From positions 1-44,963 of the forward strand of contig DUNO01000006.1 in assembly GCA_012839295.1 (NCBI GenBank): DNA of 44,963 nt, given 5' to 3'. The notes under the pieces are model-generated. The model saw only the letters and a program-made list of their open reading frames with translations. It had not been told where the DNA came from and did no database searches. The position numbers and the translations under genes are program-made. Source of the stretch: Clostridiales bacterium (GTDB lineage Bacteria; Bacillota; Clostridia; Lachnospirales; Lachnospiraceae). Shown piece by piece: positions 34,620-43,288 of this stretch (position 1 is the stretch's first letter; each line of letters begins with the position of its first letter).

Positions 34620-35981
34620 TTGAATGCAACGAAGGATCTCGAATCAAAAAGCATAGGCAGTCTCCTCCTCCAGCTCTCGGTACCGGCGGTAATCGGAATG
34701 CTCGTTAATGCTTTATATAGTGTTGTCGATAGGATATTTATCGGGAGGGGCGTTGGTTCCCTGGCCCTGTCGGGAGTTGCCGTCACCTTCCCCATCACTA
34801 ACATTATTATGGCCGTGGGCATGCTCATCGGAATCGGAGCCGCAAGCGTCGTATCCATTAAGCTGGGCCAGAGGAAGCTTGAGGATGCGGAGCACATCGT
34901 GGGCAACGCCCTGTTGCTTACCATTATACTCTCCCTTATCATTACGGCATTGGGACTGATTTTTCTCCATCCGCTATTAAAGGTACTGGGTGCAAGCCCT
35001 GAGACCATGCCCTATGCAAAGACCTTTGCGACCCTGCTGCTTTCCGGCGCGGTATTGCAAAATGTAGGCTTCGGCCTCAACCCGATTATCCGTTCCCAGG
35101 GTGATGCCAAGACGGCGATGAAAACCATGTTAATCGGAGCTATCTTAAATACTATTTTAAACCCTGTATTTATTTTCATATTTAAGCTCGGCGTTGCCGG
35201 CTCCGCCCTTGCTACGCTGATTTCACAGGCGGTTTGCTCTGTATGGGTTGTCTATTACCTTTCCTCCAAGAGCATTATAAAGCTGAAGAGGAAGTACATG
35301 AGGCTGCATTTAAATACAATTGCAGAAATCACGTCAATCGGGGTCTCCCCTTTCTTCATGCAGGTATCTGCCAGCTTTGTGACGATTGTGATTAATACCA
35401 GCCTGGTAAAATACGGCGGGGATCTTGCGGTCGGAGCTTATTCCCTGGTCTCCTCCATCGCCATGCTGATACTTATGCCTGCTTTCGGTGTCAATCAGGG
35501 TGCCCAACCGATTATCGGCTACAACTTCGGGGCAAAGAATGCTGCCCGCGTCAAGAAAGCGCTGCTGTATTCCATTATTGTCAATACCTGTATCACAGCC
35601 TTTGGCTGGCTTATGGTCCAGCTCTTCCCTGTTCCGATTATTAAAATCTTTAATGGTGAGGACACGGAACTGATCCGCCTCGCATCTAACGGTCTGCGCC
35701 TTTATCTTCTGGCGATTTTCACCGTGGGTGCCCAGTCAGCCTGTATCAACTATTTCCAATCCATTGGAAAGGCGCTTGTCTCCATGGTACTTAGCCTGCT
35801 GCGCCAGGTTATCATACTGATACCGCTGGTGCTGATCCTTCCCCACTACCTTGCCCTGAACGGGATCTGGATCGCGGGATCGATTTCCGATATTTCGGCT
35901 GTCGTCATATCAGCGGCAATGCTGGTCCTGGAGCTCAGGAAGCTGAAAGCTTCTTCCCTAGCCTTGGCTGAGCAGGGCTAA
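34620..35981 (+). CDS. MATE family efflux transporter, TTG start
   Basis: Multidrug and toxin extrusion protein of 453 residues with about 12 hydrophobic segments in two similar halves. Family phrases are LSVPAVIGMLVNALYSVVDRIFIG at the start of half 1, GFGLNPIIRSQGDAKTAM, and FGVNQGAQPIIGYNFGAKN in half 2. It expels cationic compounds using a sodium or proton gradient. The start is TTG at 34620: an in-frame TGA lies two codons before, the nearby ATGs are out of frame, and GAAAGGA lies about 9 bp ahead. It is a single-gene unit with a folded leader. Confidence 0.92.
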   Translation: MNATKDLESKSIGSLLLQLSVPAVIGMLVNALYSVVDRIFIGRGVGSLALSGVAVTFPITNIIMAVGMLIGIGAASVVSIKLGQRKLEDAEHIVGNALLLTIILSLIITALGLIFLHPLLKVLGASPETMPYAKTFATLLLSGAVLQNVGFGLNPIIRSQGDAKTAMKTMLIGAILNTILNPVFIFIFKLGVAGSALATLISQAVCSVWVVYYLSSKSIIKLKRKYMRLHLNTIAEITSIGVSPFFMQVSASFVTIVINTSLVKYGGDLAVGAYSLVSSIAMLILMPAFGVNQGAQPIIGYNFGAKNAARVKKALLYSIIVNTCITAFGWLMVQLFPVPIIKIFNGEDTELIRLASNGLRLYLLAIFTVGAQSACINYFQSIGKALVSMVLSLLRQVIILIPLVLILPHYLALNGIWIAGSISDISAVVISAAMLVLELRKLKASSLALAEQG

Positions 35982-36026
35982 CTATGTATAACAGAGGGTG
36001 GCAGCCTATCAATTTCCGGGCTATAT

Positions 36027-36120
36027 AAAAAAGACCATTGTCTATTGAACCGGCCCCCAAAAGTTAGACCTAAAATCTAACAATTGGAGGTCACCTCATA
36101 TAAAGACTTTGGTCTTTTTT
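36027..36120. terminator. Wide terminator stem enclosing an IS3-like end fragment
   Basis: AAAAAAGACCA (36027-36037) and TGGTCTTTTTT (36110-36120), extended by GTCT/AGAC, could end both convergent genes. The loop is unusually long (about 60 bases) and holds its own stem CCAAAAGTTAGA/TCTAACAATTGG. From 36046 the text TGAACCGGCCCCCAAAAGTT and a following GGAGGT resemble the left end of IS3-family elements, suggesting a remnant that landed in a former short terminator. Confidence 0.5.
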
Positions 36121-36145
36121 CTCCCCTAAAATATTCCCTTATCTC

Positions 36146-37318
36146 TTATGGTCTATCGGCTCCCGCCTGCATCATCACTTCTTTGAGCTTCATAATATAA
36201 TACCGGTAATCTTCAAGTGAGGCCGAAGGTGCCACTTGGTGGTCACAACCAGGCACATAGCCGCCCTGCCTGATGACAGGCAGGATACGGTTAAACTCTT
36301 TGTCAATCGCCTCTTTTCCCTCTGCTATCTTTAGTTTATTGAAGCCACCGATAAATTTAAGCTGGGGATACTTTTTACGCACCTCCACAATATCCATACC
36401 CCCATTGACATCCATTGGCAGAAAACCATCCACGCCCGCTTCCATAAACTTAGGGATGAGCAGATTGAAATCCCCGTCCGTGTCTACAAAAATATTTTTT
36501 ACCCCTTTGCTTTTCAAAAAGGGGAAGAGTTGCTTATAATAAGCAGACACGAAGGTTTCAAAGGCATCAGGGGACAGCATTGGGCCGTTGCTGCCACTTA
36601 AGTCCTCTTCTAACAGGATGACCTCGGGCTGAATAATGTCAAAGATTTTATCCAGGTAGTGAATATAGGTATCTAGTATAAATTGGTTGATCTCATGGAG
36701 TAATTCCGGCTGGTCATAAAAAGCCATCATATGTTCCTCAATCCCCAGCATGGTTCTGGGTGTCCAAAAGAAGCCGCTTATCCTAAAACGGATTGAGTAG
36801 TCCCCTGCCCTATGCCCTTCCTGAAACTGGCCATATATCAGCCGGATGCTGTCATCCGTACAGTATCTTTTCAGCTCTGAAACAGCCTGCTTCTTTAGGA
36901 CTTCCCAATCCTCCATATCCCTGACCACCGGTTGGACTTCCTGGACAAGGGATCTGTTTTTATAATAACGGCGGATCCACCCGTCCGTATCCTGCTTGAG
37001 ACAATCATTTTCTGTTTCCTCAATAACCTTTTCTTCAAAGCTCTGGAACGGAATCCTAAAAGCCAGCCTTTTGACCCCATTAAAACCCAGGTATTGCTCA
37101 TATTCATAGACGGGCTCAGCCATACAATCATATAAATACACATGCTCCCGGCTCTTAGCGGGCGGATATAAATAACTTGCATGGAATTTTTCCGGGAGTC
37201 CTTCCCCGCACCACTTATTAACCGTTAAATCCCAGGGGAAAAATGTTTCCAATACAGCTCCCCCCTCCGTCATCCTTTCAAAATTAAGGGTACTTAACAA
37301 CCGTTCTGAATGTGTCAT
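36146..37318 (-). CDS. Uroporphyrinogen decarboxylase (URO-D) family protein
   Basis: Protein of 390 residues with the URO-D barrel pattern: FVDTDGDFNLLIPKFMEAG, then a GFLPMDVNGGMD block, KFIGGFNKL, and the C-terminal GGYVPGCDHQVAPSASLEDY. In anaerobes most members of this family are not heme enzymes but corrinoid-linked methyl- or demethylases, or unknown enzymes. No corrinoid protein gene is beside it. GGGAGG lies before the ATG. It is divergent from an AraC regulator that probably controls it. Confidence 0.82.
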   Translation of the reverse strand: MTHSERLLSTLNFERMTEGGAVLETFFPWDLTVNKWCGEGLPEKFHASYLYPPAKSREHVYLYDCMAEPVYEYEQYLGFNGVKRLAFRIPFQSFEEKVIEETENDCLKQDTDGWIRRYYKNRSLVQEVQPVVRDMEDWEVLKKQAVSELKRYCTDDSIRLIYGQFQEGHRAGDYSIRFRISGFFWTPRTMLGIEEHMMAFYDQPELLHEINQFILDTYIHYLDKIFDIIQPEVILLEEDLSGSNGPMLSPDAFETFVSAYYKQLFPFLKSKGVKNIFVDTDGDFNLLIPKFMEAGVDGFLPMDVNGGMDIVEVRKKYPQLKFIGGFNKLKIAEGKEAIDKEFNRILPVIRQGGYVPGCDHQVAPSASLEDYRYYIMKLKEVMMQAGADRP

Positions 37319-37445
37319 TTCCTTACCTCCCCAAATCAGCTTTTTTCGTGTATTAAAACAACCGGTTTTGTTTTATATTACTGCAAACTTTTGTAATTTC
37401 CTTGTACTATATAAATTCATTCGTGTAAAATACGGATAAATCACC

Positions 37446-37474
37446 TTGTTTATTTTGGAAGCTTCCTGTATAAT
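37446..37474 (+). promoter_or_regulatory. Promoter of the AraC gene, predicting a leaderless mRNA
   Basis: TTGTTT (37446-37451) and a perfect TATAAT (37469-37474) are 17 bp apart. Only six bases separate the -10 box from the ATG at 37481, so transcription should begin at or within a base of the start codon. No ribosome site is present. Confidence 0.65.
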
Positions 37475-37480
37475 ATTTGT

Positions 37481-38362
37481 ATGAAAACAGAGCCTATTAT
37501 AAAAAATACCCATATACAAGCCAAAACAAAGGCACCCCTTTATACTGAGGCGTACTCCATTACAAAAGCTATGGAGGACGACTTCCATTCCCATGAGTTT
37601 TTTGAAATCGGAATCACCCTGGAGGGTGAGGCAATCCATAAAACCATGGAGGAGGAGCAATTTTTACAGCGGTGCCATGTGTACCTCATCCCCATTGGCC
37701 AAAGCCATTCCATTACAGTCCCCACCCTTTGGCGTGTCCAAAACCTTTACTTTTTACCACGGCTAATTTTCCAAAGCCTGGATAGCACCATCAGTGCGAC
37801 CCCCCTCCTCCACAGCTTTCTCTTAAAACTGGTACAAAAGGCTTCTGCCTCTACCGTACATTTCTGCCTTTCAGAGGCTGCCACGCTGGATATTGAATGC
37901 CTGCTTCAGGCACAAAAAAGCACCAGGATATCCAATCAGCAGCTCCTCGAACATTACCGGAGCAACTGTTTACTGAATATCCTGATGGTACTTTGTGATG
38001 CTTATTTTGAAGCGTATCCTGGTGAATTACAAAAAACAGATGGGCGGATCCCCAGGCTGTTATCCATCCTCCATTCAACCATCGGGCTTCCTACCGCTGA
38101 AATTATCCACGAGATAAGCCTTGAGCTTGCTTTAAATCCACAATATCTTAATAAGCTGGTTAATAAAACCTTCCATACCTCACTCTCAAATTTGATCCTG
38201 GAAACAAAGCTTGAGAAGAGCTGCCAATATCTGCTGGGCAAGGATACGATTACTGAGACAGCCCAGGCCTTGGGATTTTATGACCATTCCCATTATAACA
38301 AGTATTTTGTAAGGTATTTTGGAATTAGCCCTTCCCAGTATAGAGAAAAGCATTTGATTTAA
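37481..38362 (+). CDS. AraC family transcription regulator
   Basis: Regulator of 293 residues. The N-terminal half is a cupin-like sensing domain (about 20-100, with DFHSHEFFEIGITLEGEA), and the last 100 residues hold two AraC helix-turn-helix units ending GFYDHSHYNKYFVRYFGISP. It is divergent from the URO-D family gene across 162 bp, which contains an imperfect palindrome, AAAACAACCGGTTTTGTTTT, at 37356-37375. The start codon lies where the promoter would begin transcription. Confidence 0.9.
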   Translation: MKTEPIIKNTHIQAKTKAPLYTEAYSITKAMEDDFHSHEFFEIGITLEGEAIHKTMEEEQFLQRCHVYLIPIGQSHSITVPTLWRVQNLYFLPRLIFQSLDSTISATPLLHSFLLKLVQKASASTVHFCLSEAATLDIECLLQAQKSTRISNQQLLEHYRSNCLLNILMVLCDAYFEAYPGELQKTDGRIPRLLSILHSTIGLPTAEIIHEISLELALNPQYLNKLVNKTFHTSLSNLILETKLEKSCQYLLGKDTITETAQALGFYDHSHYNKYFVRYFGISPSQYREKHLI

Positions 38363-38413
38363 TCTCCGGAGCCAAGAAATGCCCGCTATTTCTTTAGGCT
38401 GAACATATTCCTC

Positions 38414-38463
38414 AAAAAAGGCTCAGATTGGATAGCACTTAATATCCAATCTGAGCCTTTTTT
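38414..38463. terminator. Bidirectional terminator between araC-type gene and eut operon
   Basis: Perfect 21-bp arms (38414-38434 and 38443-38463) with an 8-base loop; the stem core is GGCTCAGATTGGATA, flanked by six A on one side and six T on the other. It can end both the AraC gene and the eut operon. Confidence 0.92.
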
Positions 38464-38567
38464 GTGGCAGATCCATTCCATATAAATCATATTACCTTTG
38501 GAACTTATGGTTCCTCGCTCCGGCCTGACACATTCTCCCGTCTCCTGCCGTGATTTGATTTGCCGCA

Positions 38568-39014
38568 TTATTCCTTCTTCTGCTGCCAGTCAGCCGGATA
38601 TACAAAGTACGCAAATCTTGCTTTGGATGGCGTCTGGAAATGAATATGGCTGTTCTTGGGTATGTAGATAATATCTCCGGGATATCCGGTGATAATTCTT
38701 CCATTGATCTCTATCTCCAATATTCCGTCAATGACCATATCATACTCATCATAGGTCAGGGTCCATTCAAAGCTTGTATTATCCAGTTCCATAATACCGG
38801 CACCCATCCTTGGTGCCTCCTCCAATGTAACAATATCCTGCAGAGACACACCGGGCTGTCCTCCGAAGGGCACGGTTTTCACCGTTTCGGTTTTAATCCG
38901 CAGAATTCCGCTGGGATCCTTTTCTTTATCAAAGCTTTTCTCACCCTTAGACCTAAGGGTCTCACGGAGAACCTTTTCAACAATCTCCCGAATAATTTCT
39001 TCGCTTATATTCAT
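38568..39014 (-). CDS. eutQ: EutQ-like cupin (ethanolamine microcompartment)
   Basis: Protein of 148 residues, last gene of the eut operon. The C-terminal 100 residues form a cupin typical of EutQ (EYDMVIDGILEIEING, then PGDIIYIPKNSHIHF). The N-terminus has an amphipathic helix (ISEEIIREIVEKVLRETL) that resembles microcompartment targeting helices. EutQ has been linked to acetate kinase activity and shell assembly in Salmonella; the truncated N-terminus here is shorter than in that protein. It follows eutH by 24 bp. Confidence 0.85.
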   Translation of the reverse strand: MNISEEIIREIVEKVLRETLRSKGEKSFDKEKDPSGILRIKTETVKTVPFGGQPGVSLQDIVTLEEAPRMGAGIMELDNTSFEWTLTYDEYDMVIDGILEIEINGRIITGYPGDIIYIPKNSHIHFQTPSKARFAYFVYPADWQQKKE

Positions 39015-39038
39015 ATGTTATCCTGCCTTTCCTTTATT

Positions 39039-40277
39039 TCAGGCTGTTTTCTTTTCCTCTGAAACAGAAGTCTTCATCTTGGAGAGAAGCATCGGCGCAA
39101 GGATATTCGCCAGAATTAACGCTGTAATACCTGCAACCAGCTTACCGAGAATTACAGGAAAGATCATTTCCGAATTAACACCTGCCGTAAAGCCCAGATG
39201 GTCACCGAATACAAAGGCTGCCGATACTGCAAACGCAACATTCAGAAGTTTACCCTTGGCATTCATATCTCCCATAATATTAAACATGGCGATATTGTTG
39301 GCAAGGTTGGCTACCAGGCCGGCGGAGCCGTTTTCATCCATACCAAAGGCTTTACCCATCTTCTTTAAGGGCTTTTCAAAGGTCTTGGTAATCCATTTTA
39401 CCATGGGGAAGGCACCGATTAATACGATGGCAATCTGCCCGCAGACCAGCAGACCTGAGAGCAAGGGAACAGTCCCGGTTTCATCCGGCTCAACCATGAT
39501 ATTAAGCAGAGGGAACTTGATTCCGGTCTGATACTCGAATACTGCGATGGCGGTAAAGATTGTGATCAATATGGTAACGCCGGTTCCGAACTTATTGAAA
39601 CCGTTGATCATCTTGGCCGGAATGAACCAAAGGCCGAGAATAATCAGCGCTGCAATGATAATTACGGGAATCAGATTTACTAATATGGTACCCATATTGA
39701 TTTTATAGGGTGTCATATTCATTGCCAGACCGCCCACAATACATCCGATGGGAATGGTAATGAGACCTGCCAAAATACCTGCTCCAAGGAACGGTCTGTC
39801 ATCCTTCTTAATAATGGACAGAGCCACCGGAATGGTAAATACGATGGTGGGTCCCATCATGGTACCGAGTATTAATCCGGAGAAATTACCGATGGCATCA
39901 TTTTCTGCCAATTGCATGGCGAGAGGGTAGCCTCCCATATCGCAGGCAAGCAGTGTAGTTGCAAACATGGATGCGTCTGCGCCTACCAGATTGTAGATCG
40001 GAACAATGATCGGCTTAAGTATAATAGCAAGCACCGGTGCTGCGGCAACTACGCCTGCCATGGCAATTGCCAGGGGTCCCATGGCATTAAAGCCTTCGTC
40101 AAACTTCTCGCCATAGCCTAATTTATTGCCCCTGATTTTGTCGAAAGCTCCGACGAGCATAAAAATCATCATGATAAAGATAATCACCGAGTTAATGGAT
40201 AAATTGGAAAACCATGCACTGATGCTATCCGTAAATACACCCACGTTGGTAACATTATCAATTAATTCCTGAAACAT
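39039..40277 (-). CDS. eutH: Ethanolamine transporter EutH
   Basis: Membrane protein of 412 residues with about ten hydrophobic segments. The family phrases are DKIRGNKLGYGEKFDEGFNAMG, MFATTLLACDMGGYPLAMQLA, GLILGTMMGPTIVFTIPVAL and GDHLGFTAGVN. EutH brings ethanolamine into the cell when the outside level or pH is low. AGGAGG lies 8 bp before the ATG. It lies between the BMC-T shell gene and eutQ. Confidence 0.94.
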   Translation of the reverse strand: MFQELIDNVTNVGVFTDSISAWFSNLSINSVIIFIMMIFMLVGAFDKIRGNKLGYGEKFDEGFNAMGPLAIAMAGVVAAAPVLAIILKPIIVPIYNLVGADASMFATTLLACDMGGYPLAMQLAENDAIGNFSGLILGTMMGPTIVFTIPVALSIIKKDDRPFLGAGILAGLITIPIGCIVGGLAMNMTPYKINMGTILVNLIPVIIIAALIILGLWFIPAKMINGFNKFGTGVTILITIFTAIAVFEYQTGIKFPLLNIMVEPDETGTVPLLSGLLVCGQIAIVLIGAFPMVKWITKTFEKPLKKMGKAFGMDENGSAGLVANLANNIAMFNIMGDMNAKGKLLNVAFAVSAAFVFGDHLGFTAGVNSEMIFPVILGKLVAGITALILANILAPMLLSKMKTSVSEEKKTA

Positions 40278-40310
40278 ACTATTTCCTCCTATACTTTTGG
40301 TGATGGTAGC

Positions 40311-40850
40311 TTATAACAAGGTATCATATAATGCCGGTGACGGCTTCGGAATTACTGTGCTCTGGAGATATAATTCACTGCTTTTCTGTGCTGCGGCAAT
40401 GGCTGCCCGTACCGCTCCAACCTCACCTGTCAGGGATACAAAGCCTTTTCCTCCGATTGCATAGCCAATCCGGACCTCGATTAAGGTAACTTGTGCCGCC
40501 TTGGCAGCAACATCGGCAGCATTAATTGCAGATGCCACTGAATAAAACTCGATTACTCCTACCGCTCCTGATCTGGGTACCTGGTTCACAGCAGTCAGCG
40601 CCGGAATTAGCTGCGGATGAACATTGGGGATGAGTAGGGTATCTACCAGATATTCTCCGCTGCGCTTCATGCCCTCGGCCATCGATGCCTTTACCTCTCC
40701 CGTGTTCCCGGAAATGATAATCATATATTTTCCCGGACATACGGTTGAGGCCCGGTTTAGCTTCACCTGTGCCGCCTTTAGCATGAAATCACCCGCCTCG
40801 ATGCCCCGTGCTATGCTTGACAGTTCGATCATACCAATCGCATTTCCCAT
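40311..40850 (-). CDS. pduT: PduT-like tandem BMC shell protein
   Basis: Shell protein of 179 residues with two BMC domains (about 3-85 and 95-175; AIGMIELSSIARGIEAGD and AVGVIEFYSVASAINAAD). Cys38 in TVCPGK is at the same place as the cysteine that holds an iron-sulfur cluster at the trimer centre in PduT. It should form trimers in the shell and move electrons between lumen and cytosol. It sits 5 bp after the PduS-like gene, its probable electron partner. Confidence 0.88.
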   Translation of the reverse strand: MGNAIGMIELSSIARGIEAGDFMLKAAQVKLNRASTVCPGKYMIIISGNTGEVKASMAEGMKRSGEYLVDTLLIPNVHPQLIPALTAVNQVPRSGAVGVIEFYSVASAINAADVAAKAAQVTLIEVRIGYAIGGKGFVSLTGEVGAVRAAIAAAQKSSELYLQSTVIPKPSPALYDTLL

Positions 40851-40855
40851 ACCCT

Positions 40856-42208
40856 CTAAGCCTCCTTTCTACTGATTCTGGTACCAAGCTCAGTAATCTC
40901 TGTTACAATTCCGTCGATGCTGGAGTGAATATTGGCAGACAATCCCTTGTCATTGGCGGCAGCAATCAGGTCTCCCTGCTTCACCCTGTCTCCTATGCCT
41001 ACAACAGGTATGGCAGGCATGCCTATATGCTGCCGGAATGGCAGGAATACCTCACCCGGATGAACTTCCTGGCATTCCTGCACATGCCGCCCGTTATAGC
41101 TGCTTAAGCCCAATCTGGCAATCAGCCGGTCCGTCGGCACCTTGCTGGAATCCACTCCTTCTCTTGCTGCTGGATTAAGGTTTCGTCCCACCTGGATTCC
41201 CTTCTCCCTCAAGCGCCGTTTTATATTCTTGTTGACCCTGCAGGGGGAAAGGCTCATGGGACAGGAGAACATCTCGCAGATACCGCATTCACAGCAGTTA
41301 GCCGCACTTCCAAAGGCCTTAAGATATTCCTCTTCATCCATAATCATAGCTTCCTTCCAGATATTGCGCATTACGATATGAGGATGCACCTCATGTCCGA
41401 TCTGATACCTGGGACACAGATCCGTGCACATCCGGCACTGGATACATGCACTTCTGGCCTGCAGAGCCATACGGTCAAAGGGCAGACAGCTGTGTTTGAT
41501 CAGGTAATGATCCGGTGCAAGTATCATAATATTTCCTGTTGTTTTGGTTATCACTGCATTTTCCCTGTCCGCCTCTTTCTCTATTATCTCACCCATCATC
41601 GGTCCGCCGAGGATGACTGCGTAGGAGGGAAGCTTTACCCTGGCTCTGGCAATGCACTCACTGATTCTCGTTCCTATAGGTACCTTGATCATAATGGGGT
41701 CTTCCACCTCACCTACGACAGAGAGATATTTTTCTGTTACCGGTATGCCCTCTATTGCATCCACAATACCTAAGATGGTTCCCACGTTACTCACCACAGC
41801 CCCTACATCAATGGGTATTCCCCGCTCCGGAACCGATTTTTGGCAGACCTGCTGTACGATTACCTGTTCATCCCCCGCCGGATAGAAGGTTTTCATCTCA
41901 AAAAGCTCAATATCCGCACCGGCTCTTGCGATGGCCTCCTTCAAGCAGGAGATCTCTTCTATGTATTTATGCTTGAGTGCAATTACTTTTTTTCTTGCTT
42001 CCAAGTGCCTGGCTATTGCCTGAATTCCCGTTACCAGCTTATCTGCGTAATTACGGCACAGAAACTTGTCGGTTTCAATCAGTGGTTCACATTCAGCAGC
42101 ATTGACAATAAAGTATTCGGCTCTGGTATTCAATTTTACATGTGTCGGGAAACCGGCTCCGCCGGCCCCGACAACACCGGCCGCCTTAACCGCTTCTGTT
42201 AGATTCAT
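40856..42208 (-). CDS. pduS: PduS/RnfC-like flavo iron-sulfur protein
   Basis: Protein of 450 residues. The N-terminus has GVVGAGGAGFPTHVKL and NAAECEPLIETDK, the nucleotide/FMN region shared with RnfC and complex I 51-kDa proteins. Two 4Fe-4S sites follow: C255, C258, C261, C265 and C306, C308, C311, C316. PduS reduces cobalamin for the adenosyltransferase; here the matching enzyme would be EutT. It lies between eutN and the PduT-like gene. Confidence 0.88.
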   Translation of the reverse strand: MNLTEAVKAAGVVGAGGAGFPTHVKLNTRAEYFIVNAAECEPLIETDKFLCRNYADKLVTGIQAIARHLEARKKVIALKHKYIEEISCLKEAIARAGADIELFEMKTFYPAGDEQVIVQQVCQKSVPERGIPIDVGAVVSNVGTILGIVDAIEGIPVTEKYLSVVGEVEDPIMIKVPIGTRISECIARARVKLPSYAVILGGPMMGEIIEKEADRENAVITKTTGNIMILAPDHYLIKHSCLPFDRMALQARSACIQCRMCTDLCPRYQIGHEVHPHIVMRNIWKEAMIMDEEEYLKAFGSAANCCECGICEMFSCPMSLSPCRVNKNIKRRLREKGIQVGRNLNPAAREGVDSSKVPTDRLIARLGLSSYNGRHVQECQEVHPGEVFLPFRQHIGMPAIPVVGIGDRVKQGDLIAAANDKGLSANIHSSIDGIVTEITELGTRISRKEA

Positions 42209-42224
42209 AAACTCACCGCTTTCC

Positions 42225-42506
42225 TTAGATTAAGTTCTGATCAATCTCCTTATCATCCACAATTCCTACAACCGTTGCATCCACCGGAATCTCCATACCA
42301 CCCGCTGCTCCTCTTGCCGAGCTTCCGCCTACCAGGATTACTGTCTCTCCGACTCCGGCACCAATAATGTCTGCTGCTATGATCGGTACCTTGTCGTTTG
42401 TCCCGTCGATGATATTAATGGGCTGAACAATAAGCAGCTTCAGACCTGCGAGTCTCTCCTCTTTTCTGGTTGCCCAGATATTCCCGATCACTCTGCCAAT
42501 CTTCAT
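42225..42506 (-). CDS. eutN: BMC vertex protein EutN/CcmL
   Basis: Pentamer-forming shell protein of 93 residues that closes the corners of the microcompartment. The family opening MKIGRVIGNIWATRK and the central DIIGAGVGETVILVGGSSAR are typical. Spacing to both neighbours is short. Confidence 0.94.
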   Translation of the reverse strand: MKIGRVIGNIWATRKEERLAGLKLLIVQPINIIDGTNDKVPIIAADIIGAGVGETVILVGGSSARGAAGGMEIPVDATVVGIVDDKEIDQNLI

Positions 42507-42512
42507 ATGTTT

Positions 42513-43271
42513 TTACCCCTGCTTTCTTTCGACGGATGTTTCCCGTTCAATATCAATTTTTCTGTTATGCAGATATTCTTTTGCCAGATCCGTAAGAATG
42601 GCATTCTTATTAATGGAGATACAGCTTATGTCATCACTAGCAAGTTTTCTGATATCACCTTCTGTGATTATTTTTTTATCAAGCCTAAGCTTCCGCTTCC
42701 TGCCAGCCTGCTCCGAATTCCCCGGAATATATGCTTTCCCGCACCCGGCTTCTACCGGAATGCATCCGCAGCACCGGGAAGAGTCTGACAGAACCTTCTC
42801 CAAATCCCCGTAACTACAGAAAAGAACCCCGTAGGTCCTAAGCTGATTCAGCTTTTCCTCCAGCATGGAATAATAGGCTTCCGGCGCAGTCCGCCTATAC
42901 CGGTATAATTCAATCTCATCCTCCACCAACAGAACCTGCTTTCCTAGCAGGATTGCCTTGGACGCCAGGGAAAGAAAAGGTGAATCACAGCTTCCTCCTG
43001 CCAGCTTGCCAATGGCATCCACAGACAGCTGATAGATGACAACCGTATCATAATCTTCTATCTTCACATTATATTCTTTCAAGAATGCACAATCCAGCCT
43101 GCAACACCCCTGCAGCTCCTTGTTCTCCAGCAGTTCATGGCACTTCATGTCATGGTGTTCGGTCAGTATCAATACCTTTCTTTGATTGGCAGAGGATCCA
43201 TCACGCTCAGATTCGGCAAGCTTTGCTGCCACCCTGGCGAGAATTTCTTCTACCAATTGGTTTTTATCCAT
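42513..43271 (-). CDS. BMC-associated protein of the eut type (TIGR02536-like)
   Basis: Protein of 252 residues of a family seen only in microcompartment operons and of unknown function. It begins with a short helix MDKNQLVEEILARVAAKL that could target the shell lumen, then has a Rossmann-like middle (KVLILTEHH, YDTVVIYQLS, KQVLLVEDEIELYRYRR) and a cysteine-rich part SRCCGCIPVEAGC. The start is set at MDKNQL with GGGAG 7 bp ahead; a frame start at 43301 would overlap eutJ. Confidence 0.75.
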   Translation of the reverse strand: MDKNQLVEEILARVAAKLAESERDGSSANQRKVLILTEHHDMKCHELLENKELQGCCRLDCAFLKEYNVKIEDYDTVVIYQLSVDAIGKLAGGSCDSPFLSLASKAILLGKQVLLVEDEIELYRYRRTAPEAYYSMLEEKLNQLRTYGVLFCSYGDLEKVLSDSSRCCGCIPVEAGCGKAYIPGNSEQAGRKRKLRLDKKIITEGDIRKLASDDISCISINKNAILTDLAKEYLHNRKIDIERETSVERKQG

Positions 43272-43288
43272 ATGCTCACTCCCTTCGA

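Noticed and set aside
38386-38568. Minus-strand frame of 60 codons after eutQ.
   Set aside because: It contains the perfect 21-bp bidirectional terminator and has no ribosome site.
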